Source of the DNA: an uncultured Bacteroidota bacterium
Lineage (GTDB): Bacteria; Bacteroidota; Bacteroidia; NS11-12g; UBA9320
Length of the DNA stretch: 64,000 nucleotides
NCBI GenBank assembly: GCA_937124965.1
Contig: CAKZLB010000067.1
Span: 107,455 to 171,454 of the forward strand
Direction: 5' to 3'
Part shown: positions 1 to 9,197 of the stretch, one piece after another
How positions within the stretch are numbered: the stretch's first letter is position 1
How the letters are laid out: each line of letters starts with the position of its first letter
Made by a program: the position numbers and the translations under genes
The notes under the pieces: generated by a model
The model's input: the letters and a program-made list of their open reading frames with translations, nothing else
Database searches by the model: none
What the model was told of the DNA's origin: nothing

Positions 1-2443
1 CAACAAATTGTTGAAACGTGTCACCGTCTAATCTTTCAAAATTTTCGGGATTACAACGCAACCATTGGTAATTTGAGTTATTTGCCGCTGCCGTTAATGT
101 ATCACTAGAAACATATACTGCGGTATCGATTTCTATGATTTCTACATTAAATATATGAATTGTGTCACATGGACCTAAAGATGCAATAGTGTCATAATAT
201 TCGCCACTTATTTTCCAAAACTCTTCTCCGTTTGGCGACCATATTGGAAAACAAGACTCAATAGTTTTATTTACTCTTGGATATTTATCCAATGCCACCA
301 CGTAAGTTATTATCGAATCACATCCAATATTATTTACAAGTGTATCTTTATGATGCCCCTCTGTTGAATAGGTTTTCCCAGTTGATGTAGTAAATACATC
401 ACAACCTGAGACGTTTAGGAATTTTATTGAATTGGAAGCAATCGTAAGATTAACTTCAATAATTGAATCGCAACCTGTTGAAGAAATAAGTGTATCAATA
501 TAAACACCGGAGGAATTCCATCTCTTAGACCCACCTGGGAGCTGATAATCGTTACAACTTATTATGTTAATTGAGGTGTCAGATTGTCCAATAGTTAAGT
601 GATAAGTCAAAATGGAATCGCATTGGGATACAGGGTTAACCAAAGTATCAAAATATACACCAGACGTTTTCCATACCTGATTACCACTTGGAGACCTCAA
701 CGGGTTGCAGGAAAATAAGTAATGAGAGTTTACGGGATTAGGGTGTATGTATAGTGATATTTCAATAATAGAATCTTTCCCGCAGTAGCTGGCTTTAGTT
801 AGCGTATCCATGTAGGTTCCCGAAGTTGTCCAAGTATACTTGCCACTTGGAGACCGATATGCATAACAAGTTGAAATAGTAAGTTTTCCTGTTGTATCAA
901 TAGGTCCATAAAAATCTATGTGACAGATAGTTCCTCCGCAATCGAATCTGATTGTATCAATGTACTTTCCTGTTTTTGTGAACGTATACTTCTTGCTAGG
1001 TGATATAAATGAATCACAAGTAACCACAGAATAAAAGGAGTCTTTGTAGCATTGCTGATAGGACAAAATATAAGGTTCAATATTCGTAGATTTATAAATA
1101 AACCATGCCGAGCTAGTTGAGTCTAGCCCATAGTTGGTTGAATCTTGAAAAGTGCCACACATATAAATGTTGTAAAATTCATCAATTGAGATATCAAAAG
1201 CCGAGCTGTGCTTTATTGCACCGACAGTTTTTGCCCAAATTAATTCTCCCTTTGAGTTCACTTTTATCAAATATCCTGCTTGTTGAAATCCATTGGATTT
1301 AATTTCATAAACTTTTGGACTTGGATCACAATCGAGTGACCCTCTAAAATCACCGCTTAAATAAATATTATCTTTATCGTCAATAGTTGCTGACCTGGAA
1401 CTTAATGAAGTGTTTTTTTTCCAGATTTTAGTGAACTTTAGATTTAAGTTAGAATCTAATTTATGGAGATAACCAATTTCATCTGTAGAGTAAGCGTGCA
1501 GGTATAGTTCATTTTTATTTCCTACTAACAGGTCTAAACAATAGTTCCATTTGCTTCCATTTAGCTGTTGAATGTTCGTGATTTTGCCGTTACGTTTAAT
1601 TTTAAGCATAAAGATGTCTGACAAATCTTTGGCTATTAACGTCGTATCTGTTCCATTGACATTAAACTCTGCTTTACTTTGGAAAGTTCCACATAAAACA
1701 AGATTGTTTCTTTTATCAACTGTAATTATGTATGGAGTTACACTGTATATGCTAATTGGTTTAGCCATAACTAATTTAAATGAGCTGTCGTAGGTTGCGA
1801 TGAAAGGAGTGCTTGCAGCGAAAGGGATACTTAGTATATATGTGGACGTGTCAAAGTCTATGTCTAATCCAGACGTAAATTGTCCTGTTATTATTAAGTT
1901 ATCGGAAGAATCAACACAAATTGAATGTAGACTATTTGTACCAATAGGTGTGCCTGTGTGTTTTGCAAAAAGCAGCTTCCCGTTAGAAGAGTATTTTGCA
2001 ATAAATATATTTTTACGTGCTTTTGATTTAAAGCGATGTGTTATCGTATCTATGGTGAAATTAACCGAATCTGAGTAGGTGCCTGCAACATATACACTTC
2101 CATTACTTGTTGTTGCTATTGAATAACTATCTAAATACCCTTCAATTCTTGTTGCCCATTTAAATTCACCTTGGTCATTAGTTTTGGATAAGAAATGATT
2201 TCTAATTTGACTACCCGTAAATATGGTTGGATTACTGTTTGGCGTAAAGTCTAAAGTGTCAGAATACCTTCCAAAAGTAAAAACATTAGAATTCCTGTCA
2301 AGCGCTATCTTTAGAGCAAATTCGCTAGAATTTCCCTTGTAATACTTTCCCCAACGACTACCTCCATATTGAGCGGATGTAATAAAATTTATCATGGTAA
2401 AAATTACAAGTATCAGAAATCTGAGGTGGTGTTGGTTAATCAA
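1..2443 (-). CDS. Secreted beta-propeller protein with Cys stalk repeats (partial, C-terminus off window)
   Basis: An open minus-strand frame runs off the left edge (at least 814 codons). A TGA lies just upstream of a TTG codon at 2443; starting there gives a good signal peptide (basic start, hydrophobic LRFLILVIFTMINF, then SAQ), whereas the first ATG at 2395 would leave a truncated one, so I prefer TTG. About 370 residues of propeller-like repeats follow (GSVYVAGTYSDSV, DNLIITGQF, NIYLSGDF types, alternating with FIAKYSSNGK-like strands). Six Cys repeats of the pattern C-x4-SPSGK-x3-W-x2-SG-x-Y-x-DTL come next, then an Ig-like segment with YQWLRC. It is probably exported and surface-anchored by T9SS, but the sorting domain would lie outside the window. 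The ligand is unknown. It shares its Cys repeat with the next gene. Confidence 0.8.
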   Translation of the reverse strand, partial: MINQHHLRFLILVIFTMINFITSAQYGGSRWGKYYKGNSSEFALKIALDRNSNVFTFGRYSDTLDFTPNSNPTIFTGSQIRNHFLSKTNDQGEFKWATRIEGYLDSYSIATTSNGSVYVAGTYSDSVNFTIDTITHRFKSKARKNIFIAKYSSNGKLLFAKHTGTPIGTNSLHSICVDSSDNLIITGQFTSGLDIDFDTSTYILSIPFAASTPFIATYDSSFKLVMAKPISIYSVTPYIITVDKRNNLVLCGTFQSKAEFNVNGTDTTLIAKDLSDIFMLKIKRNGKITNIQQLNGSKWNYCLDLLVGNKNELYLHAYSTDEIGYLHKLDSNLNLKFTKIWKKNTSLSSRSATIDDKDNIYLSGDFRGSLDCDPSPKVYEIKSNGFQQAGYLIKVNSKGELIWAKTVGAIKHSSAFDISIDEFYNIYMCGTFQDSTNYGLDSTSSAWFIYKSTNIEPYILSYQQCYKDSFYSVVTCDSFISPSKKYTFTKTGKYIDTIRFDCGGTICHIDFYGPIDTTGKLTISTCYAYRSPSGKYTWTTSGTYMDTLTKASYCGKDSIIEISLYIHPNPVNSHYLFSCNPLRSPSGNQVWKTSGVYFDTLVNPVSQCDSILTYHLTIGQSDTSINIISCNDYQLPGGSKRWNSSGVYIDTLISSTGCDSIIEVNLTIASNSIKFLNVSGCDVFTTSTGKTYSTEGHHKDTLVNNIGCDSIITYVVALDKYPRVNKTIESCFPIWSPNGEEFWKISGEYYDTIASLGPCDTIHIFNVEIIEIDTAVYVSSDTLTAAANNSNYQWLRCNPENFERLDGDTFQQFV

Positions 2444-2511
2444 AATGGTTTTATTTAGTCAGTCATTAGTACATCATGCATAGCTATTTGAATATTAATA
2501 GCCGCTTAAAA

Positions 2512-2533
2512 CAATTACTGAAAAAAGTAATTG
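2512..2533. repeat. Intergenic hairpin in a 291-bp gap
   Basis: CAATTACT and AGTAATTG form an 8-bp stem around a GAAAAA loop between the 5' end of the left-edge gene and the 3' end of the ELWxxDGT gene. There is no following T-tract in either direction, so it is not a convincing terminator. The remaining sequence from 2444 to 2734 shows no other structure or reading frame that I can support. Confidence 0.4.
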
Positions 2534-2734
2534 GTTGTGTAAAGGTATATTTTTTTCAAGCTTTTCTCACTCGATTATAAGGAAGAGTTCCTCGCTCAAA
2601 TGCTTGTTTGATCATCAAGGGTTAAAGGAAGTTAGATTTATCCAATAAGGTTCTGTGAATTTGGTGTTTAACAATTGGAATTCGTTATATAATAAAATTA
2701 AATCTAATCTTCATTGGGCTTTGAGTGTTAAGGC

Positions 2735-5700
2735 TCAAGGGTCTTTCTTTATTATTTTTTTTCGGTAAGTAAACGAATCATTGTTAATGTAAAGGATGTA
2801 AATACCAGAAGGGAAGGTTGACATATCTATTGTCATTCTACCATTTTCTATTGATTTATATAACATCCGTGTGCCTGTAATATTCGTAACCTCTACAAAG
2901 CCTTCATCGATTATGGTTGATAAATTATCAATATAATAGACTGAACTAGTAGGATTTGGATAACCAACAATTTGATTTACTAAAAATTGGCTAGATCCAA
3001 GAGTTATTGTGACATCCAAATGCAAGATTGAATCACAACCTACTGAGTTTGGAATTGTATCTAGATATGAGCCAGAGACTGTATATGATTTGCCACTTGG
3101 AGACGTGGCAGTTTTTGACGATGTAATTTTCAGACTATCGGTTGATGATTTATTTATTGTTACAGTATATTGAAGCAATGAATCACATCCAGAATTAGAT
3201 ACGAAAGAGTCAATATAAACTCCGGAATTATAATATATAGAACCAGTTGGAGATAAAAATGTATCACATGACGAAACCACATTTTTCTTTAAATGTGATC
3301 GATTTATTTGAACATCTTGTTGGACTATCGAGTCACAACCACTATTATTTCGGAGCATACTATAATATATGTCAGATGATTTAATGACGCTCCCGTCAAT
3401 CAACTTAAATGAATCACAGGCCTCAATATTTAAGAAGACGCTGTCTGACTTATTAATGGTAACTGACCAATGAATAACTGAGTCACAACCTAGCGCGTTA
3501 GTCAGTGTATCCATGTAATCTCCTGAGGTTTTCCAAATTAATTTCTTATTCGATGAAATCACACTGTCACATGCTATTATAGTATCGGAATAGCTGCTTT
3601 CATTTAATATAGTTAGTTTAACGTAAAGGAATGAGTCACATCCATTATAATTGATTAGAGTATCTGAATAATAACCAGATTGGTACCATTTATGTCTTTC
3701 ACTTGGGCTTTCGTAATGACCGCAGGAGTTAATTGATACGGTATCATAACTGGATTGGCAAAAAGTATCAATTGTCCATAGTTCAGAGCCAGTTTTTTCT
3801 GAAAATCCATTAATTAAAACGTGACCATTAATGACACCTATGACGTTTCCTCCTTCAAATGAATTACCTTGTCTAATATCGTTAATTTTCTTGGTTCCTT
3901 TTACAGTGCCGTCTGACTTGTAAATTGCGTTACGTTTTAGGTCTTCATCATTAATTGAGAAATATAAATAATCATCTCGAAAAATATCACTTACAAAACC
4001 GTCTTTCTTTCCTGGCGAAAAATCCTTAAAAAGTACTGTGCCTGAATCTGTTCCATCCGATACCCAGCATTCATAACCATAATCTGGGTGAAACGCTCTG
4101 AAATATAGTAACCCTTTAAAATCAGTAAATAATACAGGTACCGAAGAGTCTGCTCCAGGATTAATATCCTTTACCATTACTGTTGATGAGTCGGTGCCAT
4201 TTGTTTTCCAAAGTTCTAGCCCATGGGTTCCGTCGGTAGCTTGAAAATACAAGGTAGAGTCAAGTGCAAAAGAGTTTGGTTCATACAGTATAGAGCCGGT
4301 TATTCCGGGATTAATATCTTTCACTCGACTGGTACCACTGGATGTTCCGTCTGTCTTCCACAATTCCGTTCCAGCAATAGTGTCATAGGCATAGAAGTAT
4401 ATAAAGTTGCCACATTTAGTAAAATAGCTGAGATAAGAACCAATCGGACCAGGCCTAATATCTTTTATCATCTTTGTTCCCGTGTCCGTACCATCAGAAA
4501 CCCAAAGTTCAGCCCCATTAATTCCATCATCTGCTCCGAATACAATTTTATCATTAATTGCTGTAACATTCTGGGGATTTGAGCCTCTGTTTCCGCTGCC
4601 AAATGATATTGTGTTTATATCTTTTAAAAGGTGAGTTCCTGTGTCCGTACCATCGGTTAACCATAATTCTGGTCCAATTTTAGTAGTTGCCGTAACTACT
4701 AACTTAGTTTTATACTGCAAAATAGGAAGTGCGCGTGAATGACTTTTACCTGGATAAAAGTCTAGTACCATTTTTGTTCCTGATTCTGTTCCGTCAGTTT
4801 TCCACAGTTCCGCTCCATACATCTCTGTGTTAGCCGAAAAGTACACCTCGTTTTTGTATATGGGGTTAAATATTGGTCCTCCTGAATAATGACCGGATTC
4901 TACACCTTTATAAATGTCTTTGACAATTTTGGTACCAGATGAAGTTCCATCGGTTCTGTATAGTTCCGTTCCATTCGCCCCATTATCGGCACTGAAAAGT
5001 AACAAGTTGTTGTAGGATACTGCTTTAGAAATAGAAGAGCCTTGGTTTGCTACATGAATGTCTCTTACCATTAGAGTCCCTGAAGTAGTTCCATCACTTT
5101 TCCATAATTCCGATCCATGCACTCCGTCATTAGCTATAAAAAATACTGTGTCGTTAAAGGAAACAAATCGTCTTGGGTAACTACCACGATCTCCTGGGTA
5201 TATGTCCTTAACCAATTTAGTTCCTAAGGTAGTTCCGTCAGATTTCCATAGTTCCTGATTACCATCTTTCCCACACGTGAAAAATACTTGATTACCACAT
5301 GAAGTAATATAATATGCTCCACTAGTTATTCCTAAGGGAGCAAATTGACGAATCTCGGAGGTACCATTAAACGTGCCGTCGGATTTCCAAATTCCGTAAC
5401 CAGATGTGACAGATTTAGCTGTAAAGTATAATTGTCCTTGATGCGCTGTAAGGTGTGCTGGGAAGGATGAATTGGTTCCCCACTTTAGATCTCTCAACAA
5501 GGAGGTTCCTTTAGTAGTGCCATCACTGCGCCATAGTTCAACTCCATTTGTAGAATCAGAACCTGCAAAAAATAAGTACTTTCCAGCCGTCGTTAGATAC
5601 GTTTTATGATTCGTACCAGTTAGTTTTATGTTATTAATGAACAGCTTAGTGCCGTTGGTCGTTCCATCACTTTTCCATAAGTCCTGATTGCCTAAAGTGT

Positions 5701-6295
5701 CACTCGCAACAAAGTATAAAGTGTCATTGAAAATTATAAATTCTGACGGATCAGAAGACTTTGCCCCATCAATAATATCTTTAACCAAATAAGTTCCAGT
5801 GTCCGTACCATCACTACGCCAAATTTCTCTTCCATGTTTGTAATCAAATGCCGAGAAATATAAAAGTTTTCCGGTGAAATATAAATAAAGAGGTCTAGAA
5901 TAATCAGTGCCAGGTAGGATATCTTTTACCATTCTTGCACCACTGTCTTTGCCATTAGTAAACCATAACTCATTTCCGTGCGTAGAATCATAACCAGAAA
6001 AGAATATGCCATTTTTTCCATTCTTTATTTCACCGACTATGGAAGATTGTTTCCCTACATTTATGTCTTCAACCAACGTTGTTCCTGAACTAGTTCCATC
6101 AGACTTCCACAACTCACTTCCATATTCTGTGTTAAGTGCAGCCATGTATATTTTTCCATCAAATGAATCAAGTGCATATATTGAATGTTTAGTAGGATCT
6201 GGACTTTTGTTAATGTCTTTAACAAGTCGAGGGTGTTGTGCAATTGCTCCAAAAAAATGTATAACACACAACAACGCTGTTAAAACTTTAGCCAT
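2735..6295 (-). CDS. ELWxxDGT-repeat protein with T9SS type A sorting domain
   Basis: This 1186-aa secreted protein begins with a signal peptide (MAKVLTALLCVIHFFGAIAQ). Residues about 45-860 hold some sixteen ELWKSDGTxxGT repeats, one every 45-50 residues, a beta-propeller-like family known from Bacteroidota. About five Cys repeats follow (C-DS-x-SPSG ... SGxYxDT ... GCDS), the last with its first Cys replaced by Ser. The C-terminus is a type A Por-secretion sorting domain: YPNPTSS, then a beta-sandwich, FPSGIYIL and a basic KKIIKKDP tail. It is therefore expected to cross the outer membrane by T9SS and be attached or released at the surface. Substrate and partner are unknown. The start is supported by the signal peptide. 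Confidence 0.9.
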   Translation of the reverse strand: MAKVLTALLCVIHFFGAIAQHPRLVKDINKSPDPTKHSIYALDSFDGKIYMAALNTEYGSELWKSDGTSSGTTLVEDINVGKQSSIVGEIKNGKNGIFFSGYDSTHGNELWFTNGKDSGARMVKDILPGTDYSRPLYLYFTGKLLYFSAFDYKHGREIWRSDGTDTGTYLVKDIIDGAKSSDPSEFIIFNDTLYFVASDTLGNQDLWKSDGTTNGTKLFINNIKLTGTNHKTYLTTAGKYLFFAGSDSTNGVELWRSDGTTKGTSLLRDLKWGTNSSFPAHLTAHQGQLYFTAKSVTSGYGIWKSDGTFNGTSEIRQFAPLGITSGAYYITSCGNQVFFTCGKDGNQELWKSDGTTLGTKLVKDIYPGDRGSYPRRFVSFNDTVFFIANDGVHGSELWKSDGTTSGTLMVRDIHVANQGSSISKAVSYNNLLLFSADNGANGTELYRTDGTSSGTKIVKDIYKGVESGHYSGGPIFNPIYKNEVYFSANTEMYGAELWKTDGTESGTKMVLDFYPGKSHSRALPILQYKTKLVVTATTKIGPELWLTDGTDTGTHLLKDINTISFGSGNRGSNPQNVTAINDKIVFGADDGINGAELWVSDGTDTGTKMIKDIRPGPIGSYLSYFTKCGNFIYFYAYDTIAGTELWKTDGTSSGTSRVKDINPGITGSILYEPNSFALDSTLYFQATDGTHGLELWKTNGTDSSTVMVKDINPGADSSVPVLFTDFKGLLYFRAFHPDYGYECWVSDGTDSGTVLFKDFSPGKKDGFVSDIFRDDYLYFSINDEDLKRNAIYKSDGTVKGTKKINDIRQGNSFEGGNVIGVINGHVLINGFSEKTGSELWTIDTFCQSSYDTVSINSCGHYESPSERHKWYQSGYYSDTLINYNGCDSFLYVKLTILNESSYSDTIIACDSVISSNKKLIWKTSGDYMDTLTNALGCDSVIHWSVTINKSDSVFLNIEACDSFKLIDGSVIKSSDIYYSMLRNNSGCDSIVQQDVQINRSHLKKNVVSSCDTFLSPTGSIYYNSGVYIDSFVSNSGCDSLLQYTVTINKSSTDSLKITSSKTATSPSGKSYTVSGSYLDTIPNSVGCDSILHLDVTITLGSSQFLVNQIVGYPNPTSSVYYIDNLSTIIDEGFVEVTNITGTRMLYKSIENGRMTIDMSTFPSGIYILYINNDSFTYRKKIIKKDP

Positions 6296-6299
6296 ATGG

Positions 6300-6307
6300 C
6301 AAAGTTA
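6300..6307 (-). promoter_or_regulatory. Possible -7 box for the ELWxxDGT gene
   Basis: Read on the minus strand this is TAACTTTG, fitting the Bacteroidota -7 consensus TAnnTTTG. It ends only about 4 bases before the start codon at 6295, which would imply a nearly leaderless transcript. No matching TTTG lies about 20 bases further upstream, so support is weak. Confidence 0.3.
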
Positions 6308-6385
6308 TTAGTTCTTTGTTTTAAATTACACTCACCCTGAAAAGTATGGACATTTTATTCCACTTTTTAAATATCAAACAAGTCG

Positions 6386-7165
6386 TTGTTTTATCAAGAT
6401 TCAACAAAATTTGATGATTTTAGTCCGGACTATGAACCCGAATATTTTCATGAGCCTGAAGTCCTAAATGGAATTCTTACGACTATAGTTCAGTCAATAA
6501 AACAATACCCAATTTATCGATTAAACACTTACCTGAATGACAGTCAGGTAGATACCGCAATTGGTTTAATCGATTGGGATTCCAGAACGTTTAACCTCCA
6601 ATATGCTTCATATGATTTTCAGATGCATTCGGATTCCATTTATTTTATGAATGACACTTTGCATTTTGAATGGAGTTATGGATGGAGAGAACATGCAAAT
6701 TGTGTATTTATTGAAGACTATCATGGTCAATTTGTTTTTGACACGCTTTATAATGAAGCAATGTGTACTCGTTTAGATGTCGATGTTGTAAATGGTCAAT
6801 CTTGTGAGTGCGATGGGGTTATTTATAGTTACGATTTATCCGATCAACCACTCTCGTTGCGACGGTTTATTGAGACATACAATGCAGACACTTACATAAC
6901 TCATAATCGCGGACGAATATTTGAACCTAAAGAAATGTACGACATCTGCAATGATTCGAATCACTTTTGTGGTCGGTGGACACCTAATTATTCTGATTTG
7001 ACGTCAACACTATCAAGTCATCCGATAACGGAAAATAATAAAGATTACTATCAAGGAGTTGCTGATTATTTTGATGCCAATATTAAACAGAGTTTGAAAT
7101 CGAATTACATTAATAGAAGAGATATGCTTCAACGAGCGTTAAATGCCTTTGACTCAAAAAAATAA
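6386..7165 (+). CDS. Hypothetical protein, possibly 5'-truncated
   Basis: I do not recognise this 259-aa protein. It is acidic and rich in Tyr, Asp and Asn, has no membrane segment, and holds a few Cys (CECDG, ICNDSNHFCG). There is no ATG in frame before the open region ends at a TAA at 6368; the only usual initiator is TTG at 6386, and no signal peptide is present. An ATG at 6346 opens another frame that reads MDILFHFLNIKQVVV and stops after 22 codons, so a frameshift near 6395 that removed the original N-terminus is possible but unproven. It is divergent from the ELWxxDGT gene and ends at the bidirectional terminator shared with HU. Confidence 0.6.
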   Translation: MFYQDSTKFDDFSPDYEPEYFHEPEVLNGILTTIVQSIKQYPIYRLNTYLNDSQVDTAIGLIDWDSRTFNLQYASYDFQMHSDSIYFMNDTLHFEWSYGWREHANCVFIEDYHGQFVFDTLYNEAMCTRLDVDVVNGQSCECDGVIYSYDLSDQPLSLRRFIETYNADTYITHNRGRIFEPKEMYDICNDSNHFCGRWTPNYSDLTSTLSSHPITENNKDYYQGVADYFDANIKQSLKSNYINRRDMLQRALNAFDSKK

Positions 7166-7172
7166 TCATAAA

Positions 7173-7199
7173 AAAACCCAGCCGAATCGACTGGGTTTT
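7173..7199. terminator. Bidirectional terminator between hypothetical gene and HU
   Basis: AAAACCCAG and CTGGGTTTT form a 9-bp stem around a 9-base loop, with A-rich sequence before and T-rich sequence after. It sits between the convergent genes ending at 7165 and 7218 and can serve both. Confidence 0.85.
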
Positions 7200-7217
7200 A
7201 ATTTCGTTAAACCAATC

Positions 7218-7490
7218 TTAGTTAACTTTTGCAGATAACTCAGATCCAGCTTTAAACTTAACAACGTTTTTAGCTGCAATTTGAATTTCTTTTCCTGTTT
7301 GTGGGTTTCTTCCTGTTCTTGCAGCTCTGTTAGATACTGAGAATGTTCCGAATCCTACTAAGATTACTTTGTCTCCGCTTTTTAACGCTCCAGAAGAAGC
7401 ATCTAAAAATGAATTTAAGGCAGTTTGTGCTTGCGCTTTAGTAATGCCAGCATCGCCAGCCATTTGAGAGATTAACTCTGACTTGTTCAT
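7218..7490 (-). CDS. hup: HU family DNA-binding protein
   Basis: A 90-aa nucleoid protein of standard HU length. It starts MNKSELISQMA, has the N-terminal helical dimerisation part, the GFGTFSVSNRAARTGRNP core and the DNA-binding beta-arm with the TGKEIQI segment, and ends VKFKAGSELSAKVN. HU dimers bend and compact DNA with little sequence preference. It is transcribed alone, with a 106-bp gap to the aroK 3' end and a terminator behind it. It could equally be labelled HU/IHF-like; nothing separates the paralogues from sequence alone. Confidence 0.95.
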   Translation of the reverse strand: MNKSELISQMAGDAGITKAQAQTALNSFLDASSGALKSGDKVILVGFGTFSVSNRAARTGRNPQTGKEIQIAAKNVVKFKAGSELSAKVN

Positions 7491-7596
7491 GATTTAAAAT
7501 CTTTAAGTGAAAATTTAATATATCAATATTTATAAAATATCTAATCGGCTGAAACGTGCATAAACACTGATGTTTCCCCCAACTCGATGAGCAATG

Positions 7597-8148
7597 TTAG
7601 TTATTTTCAACTATATCAATCAAGGAAACACCCCTGTTTGTGAATAATTCTATACGATTTGTTAATAACTGCGGGTTTTGAAACGCCTCAACACCAGTGA
7701 TGATGTGGGTTTGCTCGTAATTTGACCGTCTTAACTGGAGAACGGTTTTAATATTTGACACAATTTCCTGCTCCGTTTGACCAGCGAATAATGGACGTTT
7801 CTCAGGTTCTCGTTTTATATTTTCAACGATTTCGGTCAATGGCCTTTTCAAATAGATGGTAACGCCATGTTTTTTTATAAAGTGTAAATTTTCTAAATCC
7901 ATTAATAGTCCACCTCCAACTGAGAGCACTATGGAATTATTTTTCTGACAGACCTTTTTTAATGTTGTTGTTTCTAACTGTCTGAAATGAGCCTCACCTT
8001 TCTCTTTGAATATTTGTGAAACATTAATTCCTTCCATATTTTCAATTTCTTCGTCTAAATCAATATGGGCACACTTTAGTATTTGCGATAACTTTTTTCC
8101 ATAGTGTGTTTTTCCTACACCTGGCAAGCCAACTAAAAATATTCGCAT
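7597..8148 (-). CDS. aroK: Shikimate kinase
   Basis: A 183-aa enzyme of the aromatic amino acid (chorismate) pathway that phosphorylates shikimate with ATP. Visible motifs are Walker A GLPGVGKT (7-14), DLDEE with Asp32 for shikimate binding, FRQLE (Arg56), the SVGGGLL glycine loop (76-82) and the lid Arg118 in EKRPL. Length is normal for the family. It is the last gene of a run of four overlapping genes: its start overlaps the end of the permease gene by one base, suggesting translational coupling. About 110 bp separate its stop from the HU start. Confidence 0.95.
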   Translation of the reverse strand: MRIFLVGLPGVGKTHYGKKLSQILKCAHIDLDEEIENMEGINVSQIFKEKGEAHFRQLETTTLKKVCQKNNSIVLSVGGGLLMDLENLHFIKKHGVTIYLKRPLTEIVENIKREPEKRPLFAGQTEQEIVSNIKTVLQLRRSNYEQTHIITGVEAFQNPQLLTNRIELFTNRGVSLIDIVENN

Positions 8149-9197
8149 TAGTCTAAACTTATTCTTGGGTCCAACAATGAGTATAGGATATCAACTAGAA
8201 CATTAATAAATACGAAAAGACTGGCGATAAAAACGATGCTTCCCATTATCACAGGAAGGTCGCTTGTTTCAAGTGCATGAATGGTCAAGCTTCCCAAACC
8301 ATTCCAACTAAAAATGAATTCCACAAAAAACGCTCCAGCCAATAAGGAAGCAAACCATCCTGAAATGGAGGTAATCACTGGATTAATCGCACTTTTTAAG
8401 GCATGTTTAAAGAAGACTTTTGATTTGCTTAATCCTTTGGCTTTCGCCGTTCGGATGTAATCTTTGCTCAATGAATCCAACATAGAGTTTCTTGTCAGTT
8501 GAGTAATTATTGCAAGCGGACGAATTCCAAGAGCCAGAGCAGGTAATATCAAGTTGTGAAGCGCTAATTTCTTTCCTTCAAAGGCGTCAATTTCATATAA
8601 GCTTCCAACTACATTAAGTCCAGTATATTTTCCAAGAACATGGCCAAATAACCAACTAAAAATGATAGCAGAGAAAAAAGATGGAACGCTAATGCCTAGT
8701 GTGCTTATAAAAAGCAATGATTGATCGATCCAACTACCTTGTTTTATGCTTGAGATAACACCAAATAGAATTCCAAGAATACTTGCAAAAATCATTGATG
8801 CTATAGCCAAAACGAAAGTGCTTAAAAATGCATTGAACAAAATCGCTGATGTTGATTCACCAGTTTGAAAGCTTCTTCGTAAATAAGGAAATTTTAAAAC
8901 CCATGAAACAGAGCCAATAGTTAAGATCTTTGTGCGGTTGATATCTGGAATATCTTCGGTAGGATAAGCCGATAAAACACTAAGGTCATTAATAAACGAA
9001 ACATATTGTAGTCCAACCGGTTGGTCTAGTTTTAAATCTTTTTTGATTGACTCTAACGTTGATTTGTCAGTCCGGTCAGTAACAAGAATCTCTTCAGGAT
9101 TTGGGAATGAAAAACTAAACAACCAAAAAACAACAGTTGCCACACTCAATAAAATTAGAATGGCATAAAGAAGTTTTTTTACAAGAAACCGGATCAT
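8148..9197 (-). CDS. DppB/OppB-like ABC transporter permease, solitary
   Basis: A 349-aa inner-membrane protein of the binding-protein-dependent permease family (dipeptide/oligopeptide/nickel type). It has an N-terminal membrane helix (about 7-29), a periplasmic segment, at least five further helices (from 122 onward) and the cytoplasmic EAA coupling loop DYIRTAKAKGLSKSKVFFKHA around 246-265. It ends LLDPRISLD, as DppB proteins do. No ATPase, second permease (DppC) or binding protein is adjacent; instead it sits between a DoxX/BT_3928 gene and aroK with 4-bp and 1-bp overlaps. Partners must be encoded elsewhere, and the substrate cannot be told. Confidence 0.85.
   Translation of the reverse strand: MIRFLVKKLLYAILILLSVATVVFWLFSFSFPNPEEILVTDRTDKSTLESIKKDLKLDQPVGLQYVSFINDLSVLSAYPTEDIPDINRTKILTIGSVSWVLKFPYLRRSFQTGESTSAILFNAFLSTFVLAIASMIFASILGILFGVISSIKQGSWIDQSLLFISTLGISVPSFFSAIIFSWLFGHVLGKYTGLNVVGSLYEIDAFEGKKLALHNLILPALALGIRPLAIITQLTRNSMLDSLSKDYIRTAKAKGLSKSKVFFKHALKSAINPVITSISGWFASLLAGAFFVEFIFSWNGLGSLTIHALETSDLPVIMGSIVFIASLFVFINVLVDILYSLLDPRISLD

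Noticed and set aside
1117..2078. Plus-strand ORFs of 61-92 aa in the first 2.1 kb
   Set aside because: They lie antisense to the continuous minus-strand propeller frame running off the left edge, which has signal peptide and repeats.
4223..4582. Plus-strand 119-aa ORF inside the ELWxxDGT gene
   Set aside because: A shadow frame produced by the repetitive coding sequence of the real minus-strand gene; no family features.
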